A stretch of 47,002 nt of DNA from a virus. Made by a program: the position numbers and the translations under genes. The stretch is from the IMG/VR virus record IMGVR_UViG_3300018428_000044, positions 1 to 47,002 of that record; one strand, written 5' to 3'. The notes beneath the pieces are model-generated. The model had not been told where the DNA came from and ran no database searches. It saw only the letters and a program-made list of their open reading frames with translations. Every line of letters begins with the position of its first letter. The first letter of the stretch is position 1. Below are positions 1 to 8,322 of this stretch, piece by piece.

Positions 1-17
1 CGTTGTTATATGGGTTG

Positions 18-205
18 GCGCTAATAATTTCCACTCTAGAGGAGATAAGCGCACTTGGTTAGGGGTAGTGCCCGGCGTAGAGTTTGGAGACAAGCAGTAC
101 GCACACTGCGATACTAAGCAGAACTGAGGTTCTAGGCGATATAGATGAAAGGTATCTAGACGCTTAGTTGGAGGTAAACCCAAGTCCTTCACCCACCCTT
201 AATTT
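18..205 (+). ncRNA. Candidate structured RNA (family not recognised)
   Basis: No convincing coding region covers this stretch, which is visibly richer in G and C than the AT-rich genes around it. It can form nested helices: 18-22 with 48-52 (GCGCT/AGCGC), a domain-closing helix 53-58 with 180-185 (ACTTGG/CCAAGT), a hairpin 94-98/105-109, and a three-way junction closed by 113-119/162-168 (ACTAAGC/GCTTAGT). The junction holds two arms, 120-124/129-133 and 138-142/152-156. An intrinsic terminator follows directly. The helices are seen by eye and no energy calculation was done. It does not match tRNA, tmRNA, RNase P RNA or a riboswitch class that I can recognise. Its 5' end could lie upstream of the window. 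A frame open from base 2 to the TGA at 125-127 is the main alternative reading. Confidence 0.4.
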
Positions 206-239
206 AAAGCCCGCCACTGTGCGGGCTTTTTTCTTTTTT
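206..239 (+). terminator. Rho-independent terminator
   Basis: A 9-bp perfect stem, AAAGCCCGC (206-214) and GCGGGCTTT (221-229), has a 6-nt loop (CACTGT) and is followed by a T-rich run to 239. It is a textbook intrinsic terminator that separates upstream transcription, including the candidate RNA, from the late structural operon starting just after it. Confidence 0.9.
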
Positions 240-247
240 GATAAATA
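240..247 (+). promoter_or_regulatory. T4-type late promoter box
   Basis: GATAAATA matches the NATAAATA/TATAAATA late promoter consensus of T4-like phages. It lies immediately after an intrinsic terminator and about 95 nt upstream of the first structural gene, as expected for the start of a late transcript. Confidence 0.75.
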
Positions 248-250
248 CTA

Positions 251-342
251 ATGTCAAATATAGGAGCCTCTTAAAGAGGACTTATGCGGAACTCACCGCG
301 TAGACCCTAGAACGGCAATGATTAAACAAAGGAGAAATAATC
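251..342 (+). promoter_or_regulatory. Leader of the structural operon, with two tiny reading frames
   Basis: The leader between the late promoter and the gene at 343 holds a small hairpin (CCTCT/AGAGG, roughly 267-279). It also holds two very short frames, ATG 251 to TAA 274 (7 codons) and ATG 284 to TAG 310 (8 codons), the second preceded by AGAGGA. Whether they are translated is unknown. The strong ribosome site for the real gene is AAAGGAG just before 336, 7 nt from the ATG. Confidence 0.3.
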
Positions 343-735
343 ATGGGAAGACCATTAAACAAAAGATACTTCGGAGCAACAGAAGGCTCAGTAGGTACTG
401 AAGGTAACAACTTTACAGTGAATTGTAAAATTGGTTCAAATTCAGCTACAGAAGACGGTGTAATTCTTTCACAAAGATCTGAAAACAAATTTAACGTACA
501 CGATGATCCAGATGGAACATCTGGTAACACAGGAGTATGTACTCTAGTTGCTAAAGCAAGTGGATCACTAGCAGCAGACGAAATGTCAATCAACGGTATT
601 ATTACTGCTACTGGCACAAGTGTATGGGTTACAAAAATTTATAACAGAACATGTAGAGACGAAAATGATAATCGTTACACATGGACTATTGAAGACGATT
701 CATCTGCAAACTACATGTCATTAGTAGCTATCTAA
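343..735 (+). CDS. Small virion structural protein (probable)
   Basis: This is a 130-aa protein beginning MGRPLNKRYFG, an opening I associate with small conserved proteins of marine T4-like phages. The body is rich in Gly, Thr, Ser, Asn and Asp with beta-strand-like spacing and has no signal peptide or membrane segment. It has two cysteines in the first two thirds and a third near residue 104. The start is supported by AAAGGAGAAATAA ending 2 nt before ATG 343. It is the first gene of the late operon, with a 28-nt gap to the next. A structural role is inferred from context; head decoration or a tail accessory are both possible. No enzymatic motif was seen. Confidence 0.6.
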   Translation: MGRPLNKRYFGATEGSVGTEGNNFTVNCKIGSNSATEDGVILSQRSENKFNVHDDPDGTSGNTGVCTLVAKASGSLAADEMSINGIITATGTSVWVTKIYNRTCRDENDNRYTWTIEDDSSANYMSLVAI

Positions 736-763
736 TATAGATATTCGACAATAGGAATTGTAA

Positions 764-1873
764 ATGTCAAAATATCTTAATATAGACGGTAATTATAAGA
801 TAAGTGTAACTGATAATGGTACTATTACATTAGATACTGGTTCTGCTACAGGTGAAGTTATAATTACAGGAAACTTGGTTGTACAAGGTGATACAACTAC
901 AGTTAATACTGCTACACTAACAATTGAAGATAGACTTATTACACTTAACCAAGGCGGTGATAGTGGCGGTCAAATTTCAGCTGTTGGTGGTCAGCAAGTT
1001 TCTGGTTTAGAAATTGATCGTGGTGGTTCTGATGTATATTGGGTTTTTGACGAAAACATTAATACAGAAGCACCAGGTCCTGGTGCTTGGGTAGGAAGAT
1101 CTGGCAATGCTGGTTCTAGTGGTACTATTGTAGGAATAAGAACTACTAGTATTAATACTGCTGGAACAGATCTTTTCTTAGTTAATCAAGGAACTGGTGT
1201 TGTTACAGTTAGTGGTACTAACGAGTATGAAAGACAAATTTTTGAATATGATGGAAATCTTGTAGACTTTACAGCTAGTCCAATTCTTAAAGCAGATGCA
1301 CATGACACATTAATTAATGCTAAAGGTGTTGTTGATTATCTTGACGGATTCTTTGTTGGACGATTCCAGCGTAAAATTGAAAGCCCGCCCGAAACAATTA
1401 CAAAATCATATGTCGAAGTTAAAGATGTTGAAGATACATTCTTTGAGGACGGCAATGGTGCAACTACATTGCTTGAAGGCAGTTTAGTTGAATTTGGCGT
1501 TGACGGAAACGTTGTTGCTGAATTTTATAACAACCGTGTTGAACTACAACACTTACGTATTAGCGATACAACTATACAAACAACGTCAAGTAATGGAGAT
1601 TTAGTTTTATCAGCAGCAGGAGCAGGTAGTGTAGTAGTTGACGATACACTATTATTAACACCAGTTCCACACGCAGATGATGATGGACCATTAGATCCGT
1701 TTCAAGGATACGACGACGATACAGAAAATCCAGATCCTCCTGCACAAGGTGTAAAGTTATATAATAAGCCAGAAAGAACAGGTGGATCGGGAGTTTATTT
1801 TGTAAATAGTAGTGAAACACAAGACGAATTAGCAAGTAGAAAAAGATCGATATTATTTTCGATGATATTTTAA
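764..1873 (+). CDS. Tail-fibre-like virion protein with one fibre repeat
   Basis: This is a 369-aa protein. Its N-terminal part (about residues 20-75) contains GEVIITGNLVVQGDTTTVN followed by IEDRLITLNQGG, a pattern common in phage fibre shafts (repeated 'ITGNLVVQGDT' beta strands). Near residues 270-295 it has one copy of the T-T-S-S-N-G-D-L-V-L-S-A-A-G-A-G element that is massively repeated in the two giant fibre genes downstream, so it looks like a short member of the same family. The C-terminus is acidic and proline-rich, then ends in a basic and hydrophobic tail (RKRSILFSMIF). The start has no strong Shine-Dalgarno (AGGAATTGTAA upstream) but is the only sensible one. The next gene follows after 11 nt with AAGAGGA as its ribosome site. 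Confidence 0.7.
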   Translation: MSKYLNIDGNYKISVTDNGTITLDTGSATGEVIITGNLVVQGDTTTVNTATLTIEDRLITLNQGGDSGGQISAVGGQQVSGLEIDRGGSDVYWVFDENINTEAPGPGAWVGRSGNAGSSGTIVGIRTTSINTAGTDLFLVNQGTGVVTVSGTNEYERQIFEYDGNLVDFTASPILKADAHDTLINAKGVVDYLDGFFVGRFQRKIESPPETITKSYVEVKDVEDTFFEDGNGATTLLEGSLVEFGVDGNVVAEFYNNRVELQHLRISDTTIQTTSSNGDLVLSAAGAGSVVVDDTLLLTPVPHADDDGPLDPFQGYDDDTENPDPPAQGVKLYNKPERTGGSGVYFVNSSETQDELASRKRSILFSMIF

Positions 1874-1884
1874 GAGGAACATAA

Positions 1885-2235
1885 ATGGCAATTAATAATA
1901 CACAAATAGGCGGCGGCTATACTGATATATTGACTGTTCCTAACGACGGATCAGTAGCTAACGGCTGGGCTGTTACTACTATCTTATTTTGTAACACAGC
2001 ATTACCTGAAGACATTGGAACAGAAGACGGTGATACTTTTTTAGATTTACATCTATGTAAAGCAGGAGCAGCAGCCGGTCCCGGAAACATGGTACTAAAC
2101 AATATTCCTATCCCTGCAGGCGAAACATTTAGTTTTGATACAGAAAAAATAATTTTAGAGCCAACCGATGTAATAACAGCAGCAACGACATCGCCAACTA
2201 ATATTACAGCAACAGTGAGTTATATTGAAGTATAA
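1885..2235 (+). CDS. Small virion-associated protein, family of three in this window
   Basis: This 116-aa protein is rich in Ala, Thr, Gly and hydrophobic beta-type residues and ends TATVSYIEV. Its layout (N-terminal small-residue stretch, 'ILFCNTA' in the middle, then a strand pair and a V-x-x-x-x-x-V-S-Y-I-E-V ending) resembles the 109-aa protein at 14375 (ending VVLSFVEIV) and more loosely the 113-aa protein at 29597. Each sits beside a fibre gene. That suggests a small beta-sandwich virion component, perhaps a connector or cap, but no function is established. Its stop codon overlaps the next start (TAATG), so the two are translationally coupled. The ribosome site is AAGAGGAAC before ATG 1885. 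Confidence 0.6.
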   Translation: MAINNTQIGGGYTDILTVPNDGSVANGWAVTTILFCNTALPEDIGTEDGDTFLDLHLCKAGAAAGPGNMVLNNIPIPAGETFSFDTEKIILEPTDVITAATTSPTNITATVSYIEV

Positions 2236-2747
2236 TGAGATATATTAAACGACAAACAACTAATACAAGAGGACTTATCGGCAAAGGCGTACACATGACA
2301 GCCAACGATAGAGAAATCCTACTTGACAGTGATAATGTTGTTTTGATTCCTAAAGGCCCTACAGCAACTCGTCCACAATTTCCAAAAAACGGACATATGC
2401 GTTACAATACTACTGACAATCGTTTTGAAGTGTATGAAGCAGGCAGATGGGACGGCGTAAGAAATACTGCTCCATCAAGTAGTGCGCCTGTAACTGTACA
2501 AGCATTAGGTAACGGTGATGCTAGTGAAGTATACTTTGGACCATTAGATAGCGGAGATCCTTTTTATCCTGTTCCGTTAGCAGCACAGAATGTACTAGTA
2601 TTTGTAGAAAACGTTTATCAACTTCCTAATACAAACTATTCTCTTATACAAAATCCCCCAGGAAAATCAGCAGGCTGGTATTTAGAATTTGCATCAGCAC
2701 CAGACTTAGGTAAACCAATAACAGTCCTACATAACTTCGACAAGTAA
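2235..2747 (+). CDS. Virion structural protein with fibre-tip-like motif
   Basis: This 170-aa protein starts in a TAATG overlap with the preceding gene. Around residues 40-75 it holds the module ATRPQ-x-x-x-x-G-x-MRYN-x-x-x-x-x-FEVYEAGRW. The same module (GTTAQRP...G-x-IRYN...E-x-x-x-G-x-W) recurs in the giant fibres and glycine-rich proteins of this window and is typical of the distal parts of phage fibres. The C-terminal half contains ALGNGDASEVYFGP and VLVFVENVYQLP-x-x-NYSL, a pattern shared with phage structural proteins that carry a beta-sandwich 'VYVNGVLQ'-type element. It is most likely a tail or baseplate accessory protein. There are no catalytic motifs. Confidence 0.65.
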   Translation: MRYIKRQTTNTRGLIGKGVHMTANDREILLDSDNVVLIPKGPTATRPQFPKNGHMRYNTTDNRFEVYEAGRWDGVRNTAPSSSAPVTVQALGNGDASEVYFGPLDSGDPFYPVPLAAQNVLVFVENVYQLPNTNYSLIQNPPGKSAGWYLEFASAPDLGKPITVLHNFDK

Positions 2748-2751
2748 ATTC

Positions 2752-2759
2752 AATAAATA
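2752..2759 (+). promoter_or_regulatory. T4-type late promoter box
   Basis: AATAAATA matches NATAAATA. It lies 21 nt before the GTG start of the first giant fibre gene, leaving a very short leader that contains the AAGGAGA ribosome site at 2767-2773. Confidence 0.65.
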
Positions 2760-2780
2760 CTGTGTCAAGGAGAATAGTGA

Positions 2781-5700
2781 GTGGCACAAGTAGGTAGAAT
2801 ATCTGGTCCGTTATTAGAAGAAAATCTTTTAAGAAAAGGTTTTACTAATAACACATCGCAAGACGATCTTAAATTTAAAAACACAAATAGCGATACAACA
2901 CTATTAAAAATAGATGTTACAAATGGTCGCTTGGGTATTGATCTAGAAGCCCCTGCAAATGCACTTCACGTATCTCAAACCTTACGAACAGTTAATTTAA
3001 TTGGCGACACAGCAAACGTTGCAAACTTTAATTTTTCTAATAATAATATTAATGTTGACGGAAATTTTTATCTTGATGCCAGCGATAGAATACAACTTAG
3101 TAATTTAGAAACTGAACAGTTTTTTGTATCTGATAATTTTATTACAACTAAAGATACAAATGCAAATATAGAGATTTTACCTAATGGCACAGGCACAGTT
3201 GAAATACCAACAAATTTAAATATAACCGGAAGTTTACATTCAACAGGAAATATTACTTTTGACGGATCTGTAACGTTTGGAGATTCAGACACTGACGATG
3301 TTAGTTTTAATGCTGATATTGCCGATAACATTCATGTTCCGGAAGACGATGTTTATAATTTAGGAGGAGCTTCTCAGAGATGGAGTAGCATTTATACAAA
3401 TCTAGTAAACGGGCAATTAGTTACTTCAGGTAATGTATCTGTCGACGGTGCAGAAGTTAATTTAAGATTAGGCAATATTTTATATGTATCAAAAAATGGT
3501 TCTGATTCTAATGTAGGCGATCATCCTAATGGTCCATTACTAACTATTAAGGAAGCACTTGCACGTTGTGATGCAAGCACTGCTGGTAATGTAACAATAT
3601 ATGTTTTTCCAGGAGTATACGAGGAAATATGTCCATTAGTACTACCTGAGGAAGTAACACTTACAGGTACTGATCTAAGAAATGTTGTCATTAAACCTAC
3701 AGTAGCAACACAAAGCAATGATATATTTCATTTAAGCGATAGTTGTACAATATCAAAAATAGCAGTTAAAGATTTTTATTATGATAGCATAAACGATACA
3801 GGATATGCATTTCGATTTGCATCTGGAGAAGTTATTACTAAAAGAAGTCCTTATGTACAAGATGTTACTGTAATAACAAAAGGAAGTACGACAACCGCAG
3901 ACGATCCAAGAGGGTTTGCTGCTGGCGATGCTGGTAGAGGTGCATTAATTGATGGCGCAGAATTAGATAGTGCAAGTATTGAAGCGAGTATGCTTTTCCA
4001 TTCTTGTACTTTTATTTGTCCTAATGCCGATGTTATTAATATGACTAACGGTGTTAGAGTAGAATGGTTAAACTCATTTACATACTTTGCTAACAGAGGA
4101 CTGTACGCATTTAACAGCGCAACAGGCCGTACAACATACGACGGCAGTACAGTTAAATATGGTGCAGAAATACGTTCAATTGGTTCAGCAAACGTATATG
4201 GTAATTATGGTGCAGTAGCAGACGGTGCAGACTGTTTAATGTATCTAATACAACATAATTTTGCTTACATTGGTGTAGGAAAATATGTTGATAATGATCA
4301 AAGTAGAGCAATTCAAAGTCAAGAAGTTACAGAACTTAATAATGGTAAAATACATTTTACTACAACTGATCACACTGGAAGTTTTAGAATAGGTGATAAT
4401 TTCTTAGTAGACTTTGAAACTGGTAATACTACAATTAATCTTGATGATCTAATAATTGACCAATTCAATGCTTTAAGAATAGTACAGGGTGCTAACGAAA
4501 CAACCATCGACGGTGCATATATTGACGTTGGTAATTTTACTCTTAGAGGAAATACAATACAATCAAATGGCGGTCCAATAAACATTACCGCAGCAAATGG
4601 AGAAATTAATCTACAAGACAATACAAACATTGCAGGAAACTTAGACATAAGTGGAGATTTAAGTTACGGTGGCGTATTAAATATTTCAGGCGACGACCCT
4701 AGTGATTCATTAATTTTTAATGTAGAGTTTGAACAAAATTTTAATCCTAATCAAAGTCAAACATTTAACTTAGGTAGTTTTACAGAAAGATGGTTAGTAG
4801 CTCATTTAGATAGAGTAGAATCAAACGATATAACCATATTTGACAATGTTATACAAACTAATATTTCAAATGCAGATTTAGAATTACGTGCAGATTCGAA
4901 TAACAAAATATTAATACCATCAAATAATTTTCAAATAGAAAATAATTTTGAAGTTAAAGGAACTGCTACTCTTGGTAATACAAACATTACAGGAACATTA
5001 ACAGTTGTAGGCGATACAAATTATACCGGTAATGTAACTACTGAAAATCTAAATGTAACAGGTAATCTTAATGTTAATTCAATAGCACAGTTTGAAGAAA
5101 TATTAATAGATGACAACTATATTACTACAACAAGTTCAAATGCAGATTTAGAAATACGTGCAAACGGAACTGGAACTATAAATTTACAGGAATACGTAAA
5201 TGTAACTAACAATTTAAGTGCAGATAACATAGATGCTACTAATGTAACAGCAACAATAAACGTCACATCAGATAATGCTAATATAGGCAACATAGAAATT
5301 AATGACAACTATATTGAAACTACAAGTCTTAATGGAGATTTAAATCTTGTTTCTGATCGTAATATATTTGTTAGAGATACCGATGTTACGTTTGAACAAG
5401 ACTTAACAATTAATGGCACAACTATTTTAAACAGTGACTTAGGTATTACAGGAACAATAACACAAACAAGTAATACAACACAAACTGGTAATGTTACTCT
5501 AAATGGTGAATTTACAAACGGTGATATATTAATTGAAGACAACTTTGTTACAACTACAAATAGTAACAGTAATTTAGAACTACGTGCTAGTGGCACTGGC
5601 GAAATACTTGTACCGACTAACAATGTACAAATTAATAATAATTTAACCGTTAGTAGCCTTGCAGATTTACAATCCATTATAATTAACGGACCGCTAACTC

Positions 5701-8159
5701 ATATAGGAAATAGAAATCAAATAGGAGGTTATACACAAGGCGGTGAATTAACAGTTGACAATGTTTATGTTGAAGATAACTTTATTAGCACACTAGGCGG
5801 AAATTTAACAATTCAAGCAAGTGGTACAGGCGAAGTTCTAATACCAAATAACAATGTACAAATAAACAACAATCTAACAGTAAGCACGGATACAGATTTA
5901 CAAGGTACTACAATTATTGGATCTCTAACACATACTGGTGATAGAAATCAAACTGGTAACTTTACATTAAATGGCGAGTGGACTGTAGATAACGTTTATC
6001 TAGAAGATAACTTTATATCAACTACAACTGGTAATTTAACTCTACAAGCAACAGGTGATATTAATGTTGATGCTAATGATGTAGAAATTGCTCAAGACTT
6101 AACTGTAAGCGGAGCAACTGATTTACAAGGTACTACAATTACCGGCACTATAACACAAACCGGCAATAGAACGCAAACTGGTAATTTAGACGTTGCTGGA
6201 GAAATTACTAACGGCAATATTCTAATTGAAGACAACTTTATTACTACTACAAATACTAACTCAGATTTAGAATTACGTGCTAGTGGTACTGGTGAAATTG
6301 TTATCGATTCTCAAGACACAGTTACTATAAACAATAACTTGTTTGTAGGCGGCACAATGTCATATAATGGTTCATTAACAATCAATGGTAATGTTATCTT
6401 ACAAAGTAATACACAAGACGGAAGTCTTACTGTTACTGACAATCTTGAAATTGCTGCAACACTTGATGTATCCCAAGAAGCACAGTTTGAAGAAATATTA
6501 ATTGATGACAACTATATTACTACAACAAGTTCAAATGCAGATTTAGAAATACGTGCAAACGGTATAGGAGAAATACTTGTACCTAATAATAATCTAAAAG
6601 TAAACAATAATTTGTTTACAGCAAGTATTAGCACAACAGATATCACAATTAATAATGATCTAGTATTAGATGAGCTTGTTATTACTGACAGTAACATTGA
6701 AATAGCAGAAAACTATCTAACTACAAAAACATCAAATACAAGTTTAGAATTACGAGCTAATGGCAATGGCGAAATCTTAATACCAAACAATAATGTACAA
6801 ATCGACAATAATCTAGTTGTTAGCGGAAATACAGATTTACAAGATATTGATATTACTGGAATACTAACACACAACAACGATACATCACAAGTTGGTAATT
6901 TATCTATTACTGGATCATTAGATGCTACAGGATCTTTAACAGTTGGTAGTGATGCTAACTTTAAGCAAATACAACTAATTGGCAATTTTGTCAACAATAC
7001 AACATTAGACTCTAATTTAGAACTACGTGCTAGTGGCACTGGAAATGTAATATTTAAAAACGACACACAAATTACTAATGATGTTTTCACAAGAAATTTA
7101 ACATTACTTGGTCCGTTACAAGTTAATCAAATATTAGATATAACTGAGTTTAATGTTGAAACAAATATTAGATTTAGAGACAACTTTATCGAAACTACAG
7201 AATCTAATTCTGATTTAGAACTTCGTAGTCTAGGGTCTAAAGGTATTTTTGTAGAGAAGGTAGAGTTTACAACTGATTCTAAGATACAAACAGTTGGTGA
7301 TAGTTCGTACAATGAAGACATTATTCTTTCACCTAACGATAGTATAGTAATTAGTTCTACAAAGGCATTACAAGTACCGGTAGGATCTAGTGAAGACAAA
7401 CCTAATACTATAGCAACAGTTTTTGAAGGGCTTGCTGCATACGAAGATGTTTCTGAAGAAACTATCGATGCAGGAACTGCAAGTTCTATAGATCCTATTT
7501 CCTATGATGGTGGAGGTTCTGTATTATCATTTACAGTTGGAAATGTTGGTAGTTTAAGATTTAATACAGATTATAATTCATTTGAAGGAACATCAAATAG
7601 TCTTGGTAAAGTTATACTTGGGGGTATTTATTCGGATGATAGAAGAACTAATTTAGTTGCTAACTCTACAACTAATGAAATAGAAATGACTGTAGATAAT
7701 GCACTAGTAGCAACAGCATCGTCTACAGGAATAACTATCAACGGACTTCAAGTAGAAGATGTCAATATACAAGATAATCTAATATCAACAAACGTATCAA
7801 ATTCAGATCTTGAACTAAGGGCTAATGGTACCGGCGAAGTTCGTTTAGGCGATATTAGAATTAAAGAAGCAACTATTAAAGACAGCGGAAATAGTTTAAC
7901 ATTTGAAAACACAGGCTACGGAAAAATTAAATTTGCCGGCTCAAAAGGTATAGCAATACCTTATGGAACAACAGCAGAAAGACCAGCAAATTTAGGACAA
8001 CCTAATCCAGAAATCGGCGATACTCGTTGGAATACAACTACTGAGATATTAGAAACATGGGACGGCAATCAGTACCTATCAGCAGCAGGTGTTGCTGCGG
8101 CAATTAGCGAGCAAGAGTTTAATGACTTGCTACTAGAATACACTCTAATCTTTGGCTAA
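2781..8159 (+). CDS. Giant tail fibre protein A (1792 aa), beta-helix plus repeat array
   Basis: It starts at GTG 2781 with AAGGAGA 7 nt upstream. The N-terminus MAQVGRISGPLL is shared with the next gene (MSALGRISGPLL), so this is probably the virion-attachment end. Residues about 230-330 carry ILYVSKNGSDSNVGDHP and a series of V-x-I-Y-V-F-P-G-V-Y-like rungs, which suggests a pectin-lyase-type right-handed beta-helix (DUF1565-like). A D-x-x-G-x-FR-x-GD-x-F motif sits near 528. Residues about 690-1640 hold roughly 13 copies of a repeat around I-T-T-T-x-S-N-x-D-L-E-L-R-A-N-G-T-G, each followed by polar N-N-N-x-x-I-N-N-N-L-T-V-S. The C-terminus has a GTTAERP...GDTRWN...WDG tip module. This is a trimeric, fibrous, host-contacting role by analogy with T4-like marine phages. 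The receptor is unknown. Confidence 0.8.
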   Translation: MAQVGRISGPLLEENLLRKGFTNNTSQDDLKFKNTNSDTTLLKIDVTNGRLGIDLEAPANALHVSQTLRTVNLIGDTANVANFNFSNNNINVDGNFYLDASDRIQLSNLETEQFFVSDNFITTKDTNANIEILPNGTGTVEIPTNLNITGSLHSTGNITFDGSVTFGDSDTDDVSFNADIADNIHVPEDDVYNLGGASQRWSSIYTNLVNGQLVTSGNVSVDGAEVNLRLGNILYVSKNGSDSNVGDHPNGPLLTIKEALARCDASTAGNVTIYVFPGVYEEICPLVLPEEVTLTGTDLRNVVIKPTVATQSNDIFHLSDSCTISKIAVKDFYYDSINDTGYAFRFASGEVITKRSPYVQDVTVITKGSTTTADDPRGFAAGDAGRGALIDGAELDSASIEASMLFHSCTFICPNADVINMTNGVRVEWLNSFTYFANRGLYAFNSATGRTTYDGSTVKYGAEIRSIGSANVYGNYGAVADGADCLMYLIQHNFAYIGVGKYVDNDQSRAIQSQEVTELNNGKIHFTTTDHTGSFRIGDNFLVDFETGNTTINLDDLIIDQFNALRIVQGANETTIDGAYIDVGNFTLRGNTIQSNGGPINITAANGEINLQDNTNIAGNLDISGDLSYGGVLNISGDDPSDSLIFNVEFEQNFNPNQSQTFNLGSFTERWLVAHLDRVESNDITIFDNVIQTNISNADLELRADSNNKILIPSNNFQIENNFEVKGTATLGNTNITGTLTVVGDTNYTGNVTTENLNVTGNLNVNSIAQFEEILIDDNYITTTSSNADLEIRANGTGTINLQEYVNVTNNLSADNIDATNVTATINVTSDNANIGNIEINDNYIETTSLNGDLNLVSDRNIFVRDTDVTFEQDLTINGTTILNSDLGITGTITQTSNTTQTGNVTLNGEFTNGDILIEDNFVTTTNSNSNLELRASGTGEILVPTNNVQINNNLTVSSLADLQSIIINGPLTHIGNRNQIGGYTQGGELTVDNVYVEDNFISTLGGNLTIQASGTGEVLIPNNNVQINNNLTVSTDTDLQGTTIIGSLTHTGDRNQTGNFTLNGEWTVDNVYLEDNFISTTTGNLTLQATGDINVDANDVEIAQDLTVSGATDLQGTTITGTITQTGNRTQTGNLDVAGEITNGNILIEDNFITTTNTNSDLELRASGTGEIVIDSQDTVTINNNLFVGGTMSYNGSLTINGNVILQSNTQDGSLTVTDNLEIAATLDVSQEAQFEEILIDDNYITTTSSNADLEIRANGIGEILVPNNNLKVNNNLFTASISTTDITINNDLVLDELVITDSNIEIAENYLTTKTSNTSLELRANGNGEILIPNNNVQIDNNLVVSGNTDLQDIDITGILTHNNDTSQVGNLSITGSLDATGSLTVGSDANFKQIQLIGNFVNNTTLDSNLELRASGTGNVIFKNDTQITNDVFTRNLTLLGPLQVNQILDITEFNVETNIRFRDNFIETTESNSDLELRSLGSKGIFVEKVEFTTDSKIQTVGDSSYNEDIILSPNDSIVISSTKALQVPVGSSEDKPNTIATVFEGLAAYEDVSEETIDAGTASSIDPISYDGGGSVLSFTVGNVGSLRFNTDYNSFEGTSNSLGKVILGGIYSDDRRTNLVANSTTNEIEMTVDNALVATASSTGITINGLQVEDVNIQDNLISTNVSNSDLELRANGTGEVRLGDIRIKEATIKDSGNSLTFENTGYGKIKFAGSKGIAIPYGTTAERPANLGQPNPEIGDTRWNTTTEILETWDGNQYLSAAGVAAAISEQEFNDLLLEYTLIFG
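5085..5167 (+). repeat. 83-nt near-identical direct repeat, copy 1
   Basis: Bases 5085-5167 recur at 6480-6562 with a single difference visible to me (ATA versus ATT in the codons after GAAGAAATATTA). The repeat encodes AQFEEILIDDNYITTTSSN and onward. Most other repeat units in this gene are similar in protein but diverged in DNA, so this pair points to recent duplication or gene conversion within the array. Confidence 0.85.
6480..6562 (+). repeat. 83-nt near-identical direct repeat, copy 2
   Basis: This is the second copy of the 83-nt element at 5085-5167, inside the same giant fibre gene and in the same reading frame. Recombination between the copies would delete or duplicate about 1395 nt (465 codons) without breaking the frame. 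Confidence 0.85.
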
Positions 8160-8181
8160 TAGCAGCCTTTTAAACAAATCA

Positions 8182-8189
8182 TATAAATA
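8182..8189 (+). promoter_or_regulatory. T4-type late promoter box (perfect consensus)
   Basis: TATAAATA is the exact T4 late promoter consensus. It follows the stop of giant fibre A (8159) and precedes an unusually long leader of 133 nt before the start of fibre B. Confidence 0.8.
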
Positions 8190-8195
8190 CTATTA

Positions 8196-8279
8196 ATGCG
8201 AAGCAAGACCATTGTTGACCAACATATCGACGAGCTGAGCAGGACGAACTGTGGTTATCCGGCAAAGAGCGAGAGCTGA
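8196..8279 (+). CDS. Possible 27-codon leader ORF
   Basis: The frame runs from ATG 8196 to TGA 8277-8279 and encodes MRSKTIVDQHIDELSRTNCG and seven more residues. It begins within a few bases of the expected transcription start of the late promoter at 8182-8189 and has no Shine-Dalgarno site, so translation would need a near-leaderless start. The stretch is more GC-rich than its surroundings. It may be a leader peptide, the relic of a neighbouring gene or merely untranslated leader. Confidence 0.2.
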   Translation: MRSKTIVDQHIDELSRTNCGYPAKSES

Positions 8280-8322
8280 AAATTTGGGTAGAGGGACAGG
8301 ATCCCCGTGTTGAGGAGAACAG

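Noticed and set aside
2-127. Open frame from the left edge to TGA 125-127 as the tail of an upstream protein
   Set aside because: It yields VVIWVGANNFHSRGDKRTW and onward with no recognised domain, and it ends inside strongly paired RNA helices. It is kept only as an alternative to the structured RNA.
206-229. CCCGCCACTGTG resembling a conserved piece of cobalamin riboswitches
   Set aside because: The bases form the stem and loop of a perfect terminator, and the other riboswitch elements, including the B12 box, are not present.
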